A DNA stretch of 64,000 nt from the NCBI GenBank assembly GCA_017795005.1, contig CP051242.1, positions 2,442,976 through 2,506,975 of the forward strand, written 5' to 3'. Origin of the DNA: Balneolaceae bacterium (GTDB taxonomy: Bacteria; Bacteroidota; Rhodothermia; Balneolales; Balneolaceae). Shown here piece after piece: positions 17,183 through 27,000 of the stretch. Made by a program: the position numbers and the translations under genes. The number at the start of each line of letters is the position of its first letter. Within the stretch, counting starts at the first letter, position 1. The notes beneath the pieces were generated by a model that was given only the letters and a program-made list of their open reading frames with translations, was not told the DNA's origin and searched no databases.

Positions 17183-19404
17183 TGAGTATATCTCTTCTAT
17201 TATTCACTTTCCTTTCGGGTCTGTCTGTTTTTACAGCAGACTCGTTGGAGAGTGCTTTTACAGTTAGCGGTAAAATTTATGACTCAGAAAACAATGAACC
17301 CGTTTCATTTGCTTACATTCACCTTGAAGAGCTAAACCGTACAGCAATTTCGGATATTGAAGGGTTGTTCGATTTAACCAACGTACCAGCCGGAAACTAT
17401 ACACTAAGTATTCACAGGATTGGCTACAAAACTCAAAAAAGAGAAGTTAAAGTAACTGAGAATGTAACACTTATTATCCAGCTTACCGCTAGCATCCTTA
17501 GTTCGGAAACAATCGAGGTAATTGCCTTCGATAATACCTTAGCTGGATCAAATATTGGGCATGTTTCTAAATCAGTTTCAGGCTCTACATTGCGAAGGGA
17601 ACTTGGAACTACGCTATCGAATACGCTGTCTAATTTACCAGGATTCGATCAACGCGCACTAGGAAACACTACTACCCGCCCTATAATACGTGGATTAGGA
17701 GACGAGCGAATACTTGTGTTACAAGATGGACTTTCAACAGGTGATGTTTCCGATCAATCTCCCGATCATTCCGTTTCAGTAGATCCTATAGCCAGTTCAG
17801 AAATAGAAATTGCTAAAGGTGCAACTGCTTTAGAATACGGAGCTAATGCCGTGGGAGGAGTCATTAATGTGGTAAATAATTTAATTTCAACAACGCTTCC
17901 GGGTTCAATTACAGGAAGCGCAACACTAGGTACTGAGTCAGTTAACACAAGTGCTTCAGGGGCTGTTAATCTTTCCCTTCCGTTAAAAAATTTTGTGTTA
18001 AATGCACATTTGAATGGAAGAATTGGGGGGGATACACAAACTCCCGCAGGATCCATTAAAAATACCAATTTCGCTACCACCAATAATTCTATCGGTATTA
18101 GTTATGTACAGGAATGGGGCTACTTTGGGGGTTCTTTTGGTACTTATATTAGTAATTATGGAATTCCTCCTGATCCTAGGGGCCATCCTGATGGGGTAAA
18201 TATTGAAATGCAGAAATTTAACTATGCGCTAAAAGGAGAATATATTTTTCTGGATTCTTTCTTAAAAACTATTGAAGCTGATTTTAGTATTAATAACTAT
18301 TTCCATGCTGAATATGAAACCCCAACTTCAATTGGTACAGAATTTGGACTTGTAACATCTGTATTACAGGTTGATGCGAATCATGGTGAGCTGTTTTTTT
18401 TTGAAAATGGTAAATTTGGGGTTGTAGGAAGTACGGAAGACTATGCAGTTTTCGGTGCCAGTACACCCAATGCCAATAGTTACAACCTTGGAGCGTACTT
18501 GATTGAAAATTTTAGCCTTAACGCATTCAATTTAGAGGCAGGACTTAGATACGACTATGTATTGAATAAACCTGTTGAAGATGATCCGGATTCTGATATT
18601 GGATTCATCCAAGCCAAAGACTACCATGCTCTTTCCAGCTCTTTGAATGCATGGTATGAGTTAGGAAAAGGTTTTTCGATTGGTACCGTTTTGCTACATT
18701 CATTCAGAGCACCATCGCTTGAAGAATTATATTCTGAAGGACCTCATCTGGCAGTATTTACCTATGAAATAGGTAACCCGGAGCTTAAGCCTGAAAGAAG
18801 CTTAGCTAAAGAATTTTTCAGTCAATGGCAGGGAAGTACTTCAACTTTCCGTTTGGCTTTATTTCATAATGATTTTTCGAATTATCTTTATCCTCAAAAC
18901 ACTGGAGAAAGAACTACTCGGTTTCCCGATTTAAACAATTATCAATTTACCGGCACTGAAGCACTCTTTTATGGATTAGAAGTTATCGGAGAAACAAAAA
19001 TTACCAATCGATGGGTTTTTAATGCTTCTGCCAGTTTTACTATTGCTGAGCAAGATACGACATCGCCTTCTGGTGAAAAAGGAGTGCAACCTCTCCCTTT
19101 AATCCCTCCACTAAAGGGAAATATTTCACTGAAATATGCTAAAGGAGGTTTTGAAGCCGGAAGCCGCATCAAACTGGCTGCAAAACAAACCAGAACGGGA
19201 GATTTCGAAACACAAACAGATGGATATGTATTAACTGATTTATTCTCACAATATAGATTCAGTTCAAAAAAACTGTTGCATACATTTTCGTTCGGGATTA
19301 ATAATCTTTTTGACGTTCGATACAGGAATCATTTATCCCTGATTAAAGAACTACACTTAGAACCTGGAAGGAACATCAGTATTTTATATCGTGTATATTT
19401 CTAA
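17182..19404 (+). CDS. ZnuD-like TonB-dependent outer membrane receptor, probable zinc uptake
   Basis: 740 residues: signal peptide (1-24), a carboxypeptidase-regulatory-like beta domain (about 28-110, VSGKIYDSENNEPVSFAYI), a plug (about 125-235) and a 22-strand barrel ending in a terminal Phe (LYRVYF). The plug contains RPIIRGLGDERILVLQDG and SPDHSVSVDP, closely matching my memory of the ZnuD/zinc-piracy receptor family (RPVIRGL..., SPDHAVAVDP). The extracellular His-rich loop of Neisseria ZnuD is not obvious; the His-rich lipoprotein made from the same operon could supply that function. Transcription ends at a strong terminator just downstream. No Zur site could be identified with confidence. 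Confidence 0.88.
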   Translation: MSISLLLFTFLSGLSVFTADSLESAFTVSGKIYDSENNEPVSFAYIHLEELNRTAISDIEGLFDLTNVPAGNYTLSIHRIGYKTQKREVKVTENVTLIIQLTASILSSETIEVIAFDNTLAGSNIGHVSKSVSGSTLRRELGTTLSNTLSNLPGFDQRALGNTTTRPIIRGLGDERILVLQDGLSTGDVSDQSPDHSVSVDPIASSEIEIAKGATALEYGANAVGGVINVVNNLISTTLPGSITGSATLGTESVNTSASGAVNLSLPLKNFVLNAHLNGRIGGDTQTPAGSIKNTNFATTNNSIGISYVQEWGYFGGSFGTYISNYGIPPDPRGHPDGVNIEMQKFNYALKGEYIFLDSFLKTIEADFSINNYFHAEYETPTSIGTEFGLVTSVLQVDANHGELFFFENGKFGVVGSTEDYAVFGASTPNANSYNLGAYLIENFSLNAFNLEAGLRYDYVLNKPVEDDPDSDIGFIQAKDYHALSSSLNAWYELGKGFSIGTVLLHSFRAPSLEELYSEGPHLAVFTYEIGNPELKPERSLAKEFFSQWQGSTSTFRLALFHNDFSNYLYPQNTGERTTRFPDLNNYQFTGTEALFYGLEVIGETKITNRWVFNASASFTIAEQDTTSPSGEKGVQPLPLIPPLKGNISLKYAKGGFEAGSRIKLAAKQTRTGDFETQTDGYVLTDLFSQYRFSSKKLLHTFSFGINNLFDVRYRNHLSLIKELHLEPGRNISILYRVYF

Positions 19405-19410
19405 TAAAAA

Positions 19411-19437
19411 ACCCCGGGTGTTCAATCCGGGGTTTTG
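19411..19437 (+). terminator. Rho-independent terminator of the zinc-type operon
   Basis: CCCCGG/CCGGGG stem with a 9-nt loop (GTGTTCAAT), preceded by A-rich sequence and followed by TTTT; starts a few bases after the receptor stop. Confidence 0.85.
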
Positions 19438-19607
19438 GCTTTAGGTTTTTTAGCTTAAGGAGTGACTAGTTGACTAACTTCTGTAGGTAAATACAGATGC
19501 TCTCTTAGCTATAGCAAAAGAGTAAGCCCGAAAGAAAGTGTTACACTTTTTTTTAAATTTTTTTTATCAATAGATTAATCAAGTAAAACTAACTATTAAG
19601 AGAGCAT

Positions 19608-20465
19608 ATGAAATTCATGAAAAACTCCCTGGCACTTATTCTTATCACCTTCTTTTTGACAAATTGTTCTCAATTAAAAGAATTGGCTGATATCAAAAAA
19701 CCGACTGTCTCTGTAGATGATTTTCGAATAACCGGATTATCTATCCGGAATGTTGAATTAACTTTTGATATAGAAGTAGATAATCCCAATGCAGTTGCTC
19801 TTACTCTTGCTTCTTATGATTATGATCTGAAAATAGAAGAAAATTCTTTTGTACAGGGTTCTCAGCCTTTAAATACTACAATCGACGCAAAAGGTAACAG
19901 TATGATATCTGTACCTGTCACATTTACTTTCAGAGAGCTTTATGAGACCTTTTCAACTATCAATAGTAAAAGAGATGCTAATTATTCTTTTTTGGCTAAT
20001 GTTGCCGTAGACGTGCCTGTATTAGGCTTAGTAGAGGCTCCTATTGAAAAATCTGGGAGTTTTCCTGTTGTAAAAGCTCCTACCATTTCCGTTTCTAATC
20101 TTTCTGTAAAAGATATTTCATTTTCCGGGGCAGACATCGAGGTGGAATTAGATGTGAGTAATCCTAACTATTTCGGACTTATTTTGAATCAATTGGCTTA
20201 TAATGTGGATTTACAAGGGTTAAGTGCTATCAAAGGCGAATCGAATACTTCAGTAGAAATCGGAGAAAATGAAACCGGGACAATTAAAATTCCAGCCTCT
20301 TTCAGTTTTTCCGAGTTAGGAATGGCAGCATACCGGGCTTTAACCAGCGATGATCCCTTTGAATACTCACTTTCCGGATCAGCAAATGTGGGTGCCACTC
20401 TTCCCTTTTTCGATTCTTCATCTTTTAATTTTGATAAATCAGGTTCGGTTAATATCCTCAAATAA
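19608..20465 (+). CDS. LEA type 2 (WHy-domain) lipoprotein
   Basis: 285 residues with a lipobox LTNC at the end of the signal segment, so Cys20 is the likely anchor. Two similar beta-sandwich units follow (about 33-150 and 158-285). Each carries the LEA_2/WHy hallmark: a strand ending in VDNPN (first) or VSNPN (second) followed by a lipid-like hydrophobic run and a basic or polar hairpin. Such proteins are stress-linked envelope proteins in bacteria, of unknown molecular function. The next gene (ogt) starts 14 nt later, so they may share a transcript. The preceding 200 nt is AT-rich with an AGTGTTACACT palindrome at about 19539, otherwise empty. Confidence 0.85.
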   Translation: MKFMKNSLALILITFFLTNCSQLKELADIKKPTVSVDDFRITGLSIRNVELTFDIEVDNPNAVALTLASYDYDLKIEENSFVQGSQPLNTTIDAKGNSMISVPVTFTFRELYETFSTINSKRDANYSFLANVAVDVPVLGLVEAPIEKSGSFPVVKAPTISVSNLSVKDISFSGADIEVELDVSNPNYFGLILNQLAYNVDLQGLSAIKGESNTSVEIGENETGTIKIPASFSFSELGMAAYRALTSDDPFEYSLSGSANVGATLPFFDSSSFNFDKSGSVNILK

Positions 20466-20478
20466 AAAAAGCAATACA

Positions 20479-20937
20479 TTGACTTACCAAAGCTATCTCG
20501 AAACTCCGATTGGATATCTCAGAATTCTATCAAATGGAGAAGGAATAACCGAAATTAAATTTCAGGATACAGACGGACCTGAAGATCCAGATGTTCATAC
20601 TGAATCTGCTCGCACTCAGTTAAGGGAATATTTTGAGGGTACCAGAAACGAATTTGATTTAGTATTACAACAAAGCGGAACCAATTTTGAAAATCAGGTT
20701 TGGAATGAACTGGTTACAATCCCTTTTGGGTCTACCACTACCTATGGAACTATTGCTGGTAAATTAGGGGATAAAAATTTCTCACAAGCTGTTGGAAGTG
20801 CTAATGGTAAAAATCCTATTGCTGTAGTAATTCCTTGCCATAGGGTAATTGGCTCAAATAATAATCTTGTTGGATATGCCGGAGGTCTCCACCGTAAAGA
20901 ATGGCTCCTTAAGCATGAGGGAGCTTTACTTTTATAA
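20479..20937 (+). CDS. ogt: Methylated-DNA--protein-cysteine S-methyltransferase
   Basis: Suicide repair of O6-methylguanine in DNA. The active-site motif IPCHRVIG is present with Cys near residue 120, preceded by the helix-turn-helix region (FGSTTTYGTIAGKLG, Arg-finger-type QAVGSANGKNP). A longer reading from ATG 20350 would overlap the LEA gene in another frame and start with junk, so I choose TTG at 20479. It gives MTYQSYLETPIGYL, the usual N-terminus of this family, and a normal length of about 152 residues. It lacks the AdaA regulatory domain, so it is Ogt-like rather than Ada. Confidence 0.88.
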   Translation: MTYQSYLETPIGYLRILSNGEGITEIKFQDTDGPEDPDVHTESARTQLREYFEGTRNEFDLVLQQSGTNFENQVWNELVTIPFGSTTTYGTIAGKLGDKNFSQAVGSANGKNPIAVVIPCHRVIGSNNNLVGYAGGLHRKEWLLKHEGALLL

Positions 20938-20996
20938 CTATTTACGGCGTATTAGCTCATCATTTTTTACTTTCTGCCAGTCAATAAATTTTATCT

Positions 20997-22580
20997 ATGA
21001 AAAAGCTACTACTTCTGATCTTTTCGATCTTTATCACTTCTCTGTCTTATGCTCAAATGGTCGATGCTCCACCCCGTTCTGAAGGAGAAGGTCCTTTTGA
21101 TCGTTTGATTATTCGAGGAGTTCATTTAATCGATGGAACAGGGTCTCCTGCAACCGGTCCTGTAGACATTGTTGTTGAAGGTAATCGTATTACCAGTATA
21201 AGAACCGTAGGTTATCCGGGGCTTCCTATTAATGAACGCAGAAGACCTCAGGCGGGTGAAAATGATAAAGTTATTGATGCAGAAGGAATGTATTTACTTC
21301 CCGGTTTTTTTGATATGCATGCTCATACCGGAGGTGGGGCTCAGGGAACCACTCCTGAATATGTGTATAAACTCTGGCTAGCTCACGGAATCACCTCTAT
21401 TCGTGAACCCGGTTCATTCAACGGGATGGATTGGACTATTAGGCACCGTGAGCTGAGTGAAAAGAATGAAATTACTGCTCCAAGAATCTCAGCATGGATT
21501 GGTTTCGGACAAGGAAATAATAGCCCTATTACAAATGGCGAAGAAGCCCGGAAGTGGGTTCAAATGATTCACAAAAAAGGAGCAGACGGAATTAAATTTT
21601 TTGGAGCATCACCGGAAGTATACTCCGCAGCAATTGACGAAGCCAATAAACTTGGGCTTGGAACAATGACTCATCATGCTCAAACAAGAGTTGTTTATAA
21701 TAACGCCCTCACTTCTGCCCGACTCGGGTTAACAAGTATGACGCATTGGTACGGATTGCCAGAAGCTCTTTTTGAGGATAAAATAATTCAGGATTACCCA
21801 CTGGATTACAACTATAATAATGAACAACATCGTTTTGAGGAAGCTGGTCAACTTTGGAAACAAGCTGCAAAACCGGGTTCAAATAAATGGAACTCTGTTA
21901 TGGACGAAATGGTGGATTTAGACTTCAGTATTAATCCTACCCTTACTATTTATGAAGCAAGTCGTGACTTGATGAAACAACGTCGTGCAGAGTGGCATGA
22001 AAAATACACTCTTCCCTCCCTTTGGAGATTTTACGCTCCTAGCAGAATTTCCCATGGTTCGTATTGGCTTAATTGGGGAACAGAACAGGAAATTGCATGG
22101 AAAGAGAACTTCAGAATTTGGATGCAGTTTATTAATGAGTTTAAAAATAAAGGTGGAAGAGTTACTCTTGGTTCCGATGCAGGTTATATCTACAAGCTTT
22201 ATGGGTTTGCCTATATTCAGGAAATGGAAATGATGCGTGAAGCGGGTTTCCACCCTCTTGAAATATTTCAGTCTGCATCACTAAAAGGTGCAGAAGTTCT
22301 TGGAGTAGATGATCAACTTGGAACCATTGAAGTTGGTAAACTTGCTGATATGGTCATTGTGGATGCAAACCCTATGGCAAACCTGAAAGTATTATTTGGA
22401 ACCGGTGCTATCATCGTTGATGAAGAAAATAATGTTCAGAGATATGGCGGAATCGTTTATACCATTAAAGATGGAATTGTATTTGATGCTAAACAATTAT
22501 TAAGAGATGTGGAAGAAATGGTAAATGCCAAAAAACAGGAAGAAGGTTTTACCATTACTCAACCCGGACTTGATTACTAA
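20997..22580 (+). CDS. Secreted amidohydrolase (imidazolonepropionase/prolidase-like)
   Basis: 527 residues with a signal peptide (MKKLLL...SYAQ, cleavage near 19). A metal-dependent amidohydrolase barrel follows: HAH in DMHAHTGGG (near residue 111), MTHH near 224 and TSMTHWYG near 243 as further metal ligands, and GSDAGY near 394 for the catalytic Asp. The C-terminus has the LGTIEVGKLADMVIVDANP composite-domain motif. The usual carbamylated Lys appears to be replaced by GIKFF near 200. Substrate is unknown; relatives include periplasmic peptidase-like amidohydrolases of Bacteroidota. It precedes two small envelope-protein genes at 21 and 18 nt spacing, suggesting a three-gene operon. Confidence 0.87.
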   Translation: MKKLLLLIFSIFITSLSYAQMVDAPPRSEGEGPFDRLIIRGVHLIDGTGSPATGPVDIVVEGNRITSIRTVGYPGLPINERRRPQAGENDKVIDAEGMYLLPGFFDMHAHTGGGAQGTTPEYVYKLWLAHGITSIREPGSFNGMDWTIRHRELSEKNEITAPRISAWIGFGQGNNSPITNGEEARKWVQMIHKKGADGIKFFGASPEVYSAAIDEANKLGLGTMTHHAQTRVVYNNALTSARLGLTSMTHWYGLPEALFEDKIIQDYPLDYNYNNEQHRFEEAGQLWKQAAKPGSNKWNSVMDEMVDLDFSINPTLTIYEASRDLMKQRRAEWHEKYTLPSLWRFYAPSRISHGSYWLNWGTEQEIAWKENFRIWMQFINEFKNKGGRVTLGSDAGYIYKLYGFAYIQEMEMMREAGFHPLEIFQSASLKGAEVLGVDDQLGTIEVGKLADMVIVDANPMANLKVLFGTGAIIVDEENNVQRYGGIVYTIKDGIVFDAKQLLRDVEEMVNAKKQEEGFTITQPGLDY

Positions 22581-22601
22581 CCATAACTAACCAATACAAT
22601 C

Positions 22602-23069
22602 ATGAAAACTAGATTTCTAATCGCAACGCTATCTACCGTTTTTCTATTAACCACTTCAAGTTCCTTTGCACAGGATGGAGTTGGTGTGGGTGGAGAACTT
22701 ATTTCTCCAGTTGGATTGTCTTACAAGGTCCCTATCAATGAGTCCTCAGCAGTAACCGGAGCATTAGGTCTTTTTGTTACCGACGGCTTTAACAGCTCAA
22801 GATTTGAAATAAATTATCTTTCTTACAGAGATAATGAAGATATCAATATTGCATCAGGAGATCTTAATCCTTACATCGGTGCCGGATTATCATTCAGGTT
22901 CGCTGAAAATTTGGACCCAACTGTTTCACTAAGAGTACCTTTTGGTATTGAATATATGATCGATAATTCCCCGATTGAGGTGTATATGGATATTGGTCCG
23001 TTTCTGACTGTTACCGATCCGCTTTCATTTTCTTTTGACAGTTCTCTGGGGTTCCGATATCGATTCTAA
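22602..23069 (+). CDS. Small outer membrane beta-barrel protein
   Basis: 155 residues with a signal peptide (to about residue 23, SSFAQ). The mature protein has alternating strands and a terminal aromatic motif (LGFRYRF) as in outer-membrane barrels of about eight strands. GVGGELISPVGLSYKVP and YIGAGLSFRF look like the small barrels related to DUF3996, but I am not certain. It lies between the amidohydrolase and the PepSY protein with short gaps, so probably co-transcribed. Confidence 0.75.
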   Translation: MKTRFLIATLSTVFLLTTSSSFAQDGVGVGGELISPVGLSYKVPINESSAVTGALGLFVTDGFNSSRFEINYLSYRDNEDINIASGDLNPYIGAGLSFRFAENLDPTVSLRVPFGIEYMIDNSPIEVYMDIGPFLTVTDPLSFSFDSSLGFRYRF

Positions 23070-23087
23070 CTAAACAAATTTATATTT

Positions 23088-23648
23088 ATGAACTGGCACT
23101 CCCGCCGGGATACCCGTAAAATTCATCGTTGGGGATCCATATTAATTGCGATCCCCTTTCTTATTGTCTTGATTTCAGGACTTTTCCTGCAACTCAAAAA
23201 AGATGTGGCATGGATTCAGCCTGAATCCAAGGAAGGTGTATCTACAATACCCTCCATTTCTTTTGAAGAAATACTGGAAGCGGCGAAAACGATTCCAGAA
23301 GCTGAAATATCAACATGGAAAGATATCGACCGCCTGGACGTTCGACCGGATAAAGGGATGGTGAAAGTGCGTGCGGTAAATCACTGGGAAATCCAGATTG
23401 ACACCCAAACCGGAGCAGTTCTTCAATCAGAATATCGTCGCTCTGATATCATTGAAGCTATTCATGACGGTTCCTGGTTTCATGAGTCCGCTAAACTCTG
23501 GATTTTCCTCCCCACCGGAATTATTGTAACTGTATTATGGATTACCGGGATATACATGTTTTTCATCCCCTATCTTAACAAACGAAGAAACCGAATTCGC
23601 AAAGAGCAGCTCCAGGAGGATTCGATTAAAGAGGAAAGTGCTTTGTAA
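23088..23648 (+). CDS. PepSY-associated TM domain protein
   Basis: 186 residues. An N-terminal RKIHRWGSI segment leads into a membrane helix (about 15-37), then a periplasmic PepSY-like domain (about 55-120, ending in WEIQIDTQTGAVL), a second helix (about 141-163) and a basic tail. This is the short form of the PepSY_TM family, often linked to iron or siderophore reductases, but no such genes are adjacent. It is the last gene of the apparent three-gene unit. Confidence 0.82.
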   Translation: MNWHSRRDTRKIHRWGSILIAIPFLIVLISGLFLQLKKDVAWIQPESKEGVSTIPSISFEEILEAAKTIPEAEISTWKDIDRLDVRPDKGMVKVRAVNHWEIQIDTQTGAVLQSEYRRSDIIEAIHDGSWFHESAKLWIFLPTGIIVTVLWITGIYMFFIPYLNKRRNRIRKEQLQEDSIKEESAL

Positions 23649-23749
23649 AACCTAATTACTGCGATATATATCTCAATTTTTAGCACTGTACGGGCGGATG
23701 GCTATTCGCCTTTGATTTGGGGCACATCCTTTTTTTTGGAATACAGCAA

Positions 23750-23811
23750 CATCCCCCTGAAAATTTCTGAACGAAATTTTCATCCCCCTTCGAAGGGGGA
23801 CTTGTATATTC
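23750..23811. repeat. Half-size palindromic element related to the one at 5531
   Basis: ACATCCCCCT, then a hairpin GAAAATTTC/GAAATTTTC (23759-23781) with TGAAC in its loop, then ATCCCCCTTCGAAGGGGGACTT. The same frame, in the same order, with a different hairpin, is found at 5600-5659. It sits in the convergent gap between the PepSY protein and the tricorn-like peptidase. The sequence just before it (23690-23720) has its own imperfect hairpin (GGCGGAT/ATTCGCC). Confidence 0.65.
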
Positions 23812-23867
23812 GACGCAGGATTTCCCAAAGGCACCCCTATGGGGAAAATCATGTTTATGTCCTTTTC

Positions 23868-23930
23868 CTCGCTCCAATGCTCTGCGTTGGAGCGGTGTGA
23901 TATGGTAACGACGCAGAGCATCGTTACCAG
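23868..23930. repeat. Two-hairpin dispersed repeat with complementary loops, copy 1
   Basis: Hairpin 1 has arms GCTCCAA (23871-23877) and TTGGAGC (23887-23893); hairpin 2 has arms GGTAACGA (23904-23911) and TCGTTACC (23921-23928). The loop of the first (TGCTCTGCG) is the exact reverse complement of the loop of the second (CGCAGAGCA), and the match extends to 11 nt. A second copy lies at 34904-34960, also between convergent genes. Confidence 0.7.
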
Positions 23931-23954
23931 AATCTCACCAACTTTTTTCTTAGT

Positions 23955-23984
23955 AAACAAAAAAGGGGCTTTCGCCCCTTTCCT
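23955..23984 (-). terminator. Terminator of the tricorn-like peptidase gene
   Basis: On the minus strand, AAAGGGGC/GCCCCTTT with a GAAA-type tetraloop and a run of six U, about 27 nt beyond the stop codon of the 24011-27172 gene. With A-tracts on both sides it may serve both directions. Confidence 0.8.
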
Positions 23985-24010
23985 GATTAATAATATTTAG
24001 TTACTAAAAT

Positions 24011-27000
24011 CTACTCGTCTATTTGTCCGAGTAATACTTCAACCGCTCTTTTAAGCTGAGGATCTTCCCCTTTGGCTTTACTGTCGGGTTCGTTATCAAC
24101 GATTACATCCGGTACGGCCGGACCATTTTCCATATTCTCACCTGTTGCTTTTACGTACCATCCGCGGAATGGCATTCGTACAAATGATCCATCTAATAAA
24201 CCCATTCCCCCTGTGGAAATAACTGCCCCAAAAGTAGGCATACCAACCAGAGTTCCAATATCCAACGTTTTAAAAGCATGAGAAAAGATTTCGGCATTTG
24301 AATAACTGCTCTCATTGGAAATTGCTACTGATGGTTTAGTCCACCATGCTAATGGTAAACGCTCACTGTATGGATAGTAATCTCTATAATCCGCATGATC
24401 ACTATTTAGGTCATCGGTAGCACCCCGAGGAATGGTATAAGCATGTTGTCTCACATTAAGAACAGCCATCAGGTAATCGGTAGTCCAGCCACCTCCGTTC
24501 CAACGTACATCAATAACTACACCTTCCTTACCATATCCCTGTGCTGTTAATTCTCTTTCGAAGCGTTCGAAACTAGGCCAATTCATACCTTCAATGTGTA
24601 TATATCCCAACCGTCCGTTCGAATATTCTTCGGTGAGCTTTTCCCGGGAGTCGATCCATTCTTCATAAAGTTCGTCTCCCAAACTATTTGTCGGGCGAAT
24701 AACCACTTCCCTGCTATCGCCATCTTCATCACGTACCTGGAGAAGAATCTGCTCAGAACTTTGATTCACAAAATAGGAATAGAAGTTTGTTCCCGGAGCA
24801 ATCTCTTTTCCATTCACATGAGTGACTACGTCTCCCACATTTAGTTTGCTTGCTTCACGATCGGCTGGCGAGTTTTTGATTACATGTGTAATCTCAACTC
24901 CTCTTCGAACCGGCTCCACAGCCACTCCAATTAACCCTGTTCTCTGGGTGCTTACCTCTTCAGGATTGGATCCATAAATTCCCATATGACTTGCATTCAG
25001 CTGACCGAGCATCCAGTTGAACATATACCTGAAGTCCTGTGATGTCGACGCTGAAAGTGCCCATGGACGATATTTTTCGCGTAATTCATCCCAGTCGTCT
25101 CCGTGGAACTGTGGATCATAAAACCCTTCATTCAACCCACTCCATGCCTCATCAAACACCTGCTTCTGTTCTTCCTGGTAGTTAATGAGCATATTGAATC
25201 TAAATGGAAGTGTAGTAAACTTACCGGAACCATCCACCTCGTTCAGGCTTCCTCTTCTCAATGCGTAATAAGTATCTCCATCCGGACTTAAAGACATTGC
25301 ATAAGGATTTTGTCCGCCTTCAGTAAGTTGTTTCAAATCGTCCCGGTCAAAGGAAATGCTATATAAGTCACTTCCGCTTGCAGCTGGATCGCTTGCAGTG
25401 AAAAAGAACGTTTCCCCGTCTTTTGATATAACCAAGCCACTCTCATTTCCAGGCATAGAAGTTACCTGCCAGAGTCGTTCATGAATATTCTCAAAATCAA
25501 TAGTTACAGAAACGTCATCGGATTCTTCTTCATCTGTATCGAAATAATATCCTTCTTCGCGGTCTTCTTCTGTTTTGAGCCAGTCTTCTTCGGTCAGCCA
25601 CACAAACCAGATGTCGTTATCACCATTATTTCTCCCGGAAACAAATCCCAGTTTTGACCCATCACGGCTCCAAACAGGACTATAATCTCCTTTAGGATGC
25701 ATAGTAACATTTACAGGCTCGCTGCTATTGTCCGCAGCGTGAATGTACACTTCATCGTTGAAATAAAGATCAGCAAGAGAATACGCCAACCATTTGCTAT
25801 CCGGACTCCAGGCAACTCCGCTCGGAGTGTCCCAGCCATCCAGTAATACTTCTTCGTTTGTAAGTCGTCCGTTTTCATTGATAGAAGCCACAATCAACTT
25901 ACCTCTTCCTTGTCTGTATGCGATCTTCTCGCCATCCGGAGAAATAACAGGATTAAGCTCATGCTCTTCAGAATTCGTAAGTCTAACCACTTCATGTTTC
26001 AGACTTTCGAAGATGTCGGTTTTATTTTCATCTGAAGATTTCGCTAGGTACAAGTCATACTGCCCTTCACGGTCAGAGCTGAAAATCACAGTAGAATCAT
26101 TCAGCCATTCAGGAGATTGATCTCTGAAAGGGTGGTTTGAGACGTTTACCGTTTTGCGAACATCTTTGTCGTTCTTTTTGATTACAATCTCGCCTCGAAT
26201 CGTTAATGCAGCATATTCACCATTCGGAGATATACTGTACTCGCTAATGTTGCTTGTGAACGTTTCATAGTCCTCAGGGTAAAAACGGTAATCAGAAGAT
26301 AGATTTACTGAAATAGTTTTTACCCTTGATGAACCCGAAGCAATCGTATGGATACCGAGCCGACGAACAAATACCAGATCTCCATTATCAGAAACATCAA
26401 AATGACGTACTCCGTCATCGTTAAAACTGGTAACAGCCTCTTTCGCTGATGAAGCCACATCCATCATATAGATATTGTATCTGCCACTTTCGGCACTAAT
26501 GAAATAGAGGGTGTTATCATCCTTCCACCTGGGTAAAAAATCATTGACAGAATTATCAGTAAGTAGCGTAAACGTTCCTTCGCGCGTATCATAAAGCCAT
26601 AAATCCAAATCTGCTGGTCCGTTATACTCTTCTCTTGAAATACGGCAAGACCCTCGAACAAATGCGATATATCGACCATTTGGAGACATGACCGGCATTT
26701 TACCTAATGCATCCATCAGGCGTACCGGAGTTCCACCGGCAGCAGGTACCGTCTGAAGTTCGCTATCCCATTCTACATGGTTAAACGTTCGGTTGCTTTG
26801 GAATAAAAGTTCACCGGAGTTCGTCCAATCGAATAACGCATCTCCGCCAGAATAGTAGGTGATCCGTTTTGACATCCCTCCACTAGCAGGAATCGTAAAA
26901 ATATCCTGATTTCCATATCTGCTTCCATTAAACGCAATTTCGGAACCATCGGGACTCCAGATTGGAGATGATTCATAAGCTTCGTGGATGGTTAGTCTTT

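Noticed and set aside
20350-20478. Upstream ATG 20350 for the ogt gene
   Set aside because: It overlaps the LEA2 lipoprotein in another frame and encodes a non-conserved hydrophobic extension; TTG 20479 gives the usual family N-terminus.
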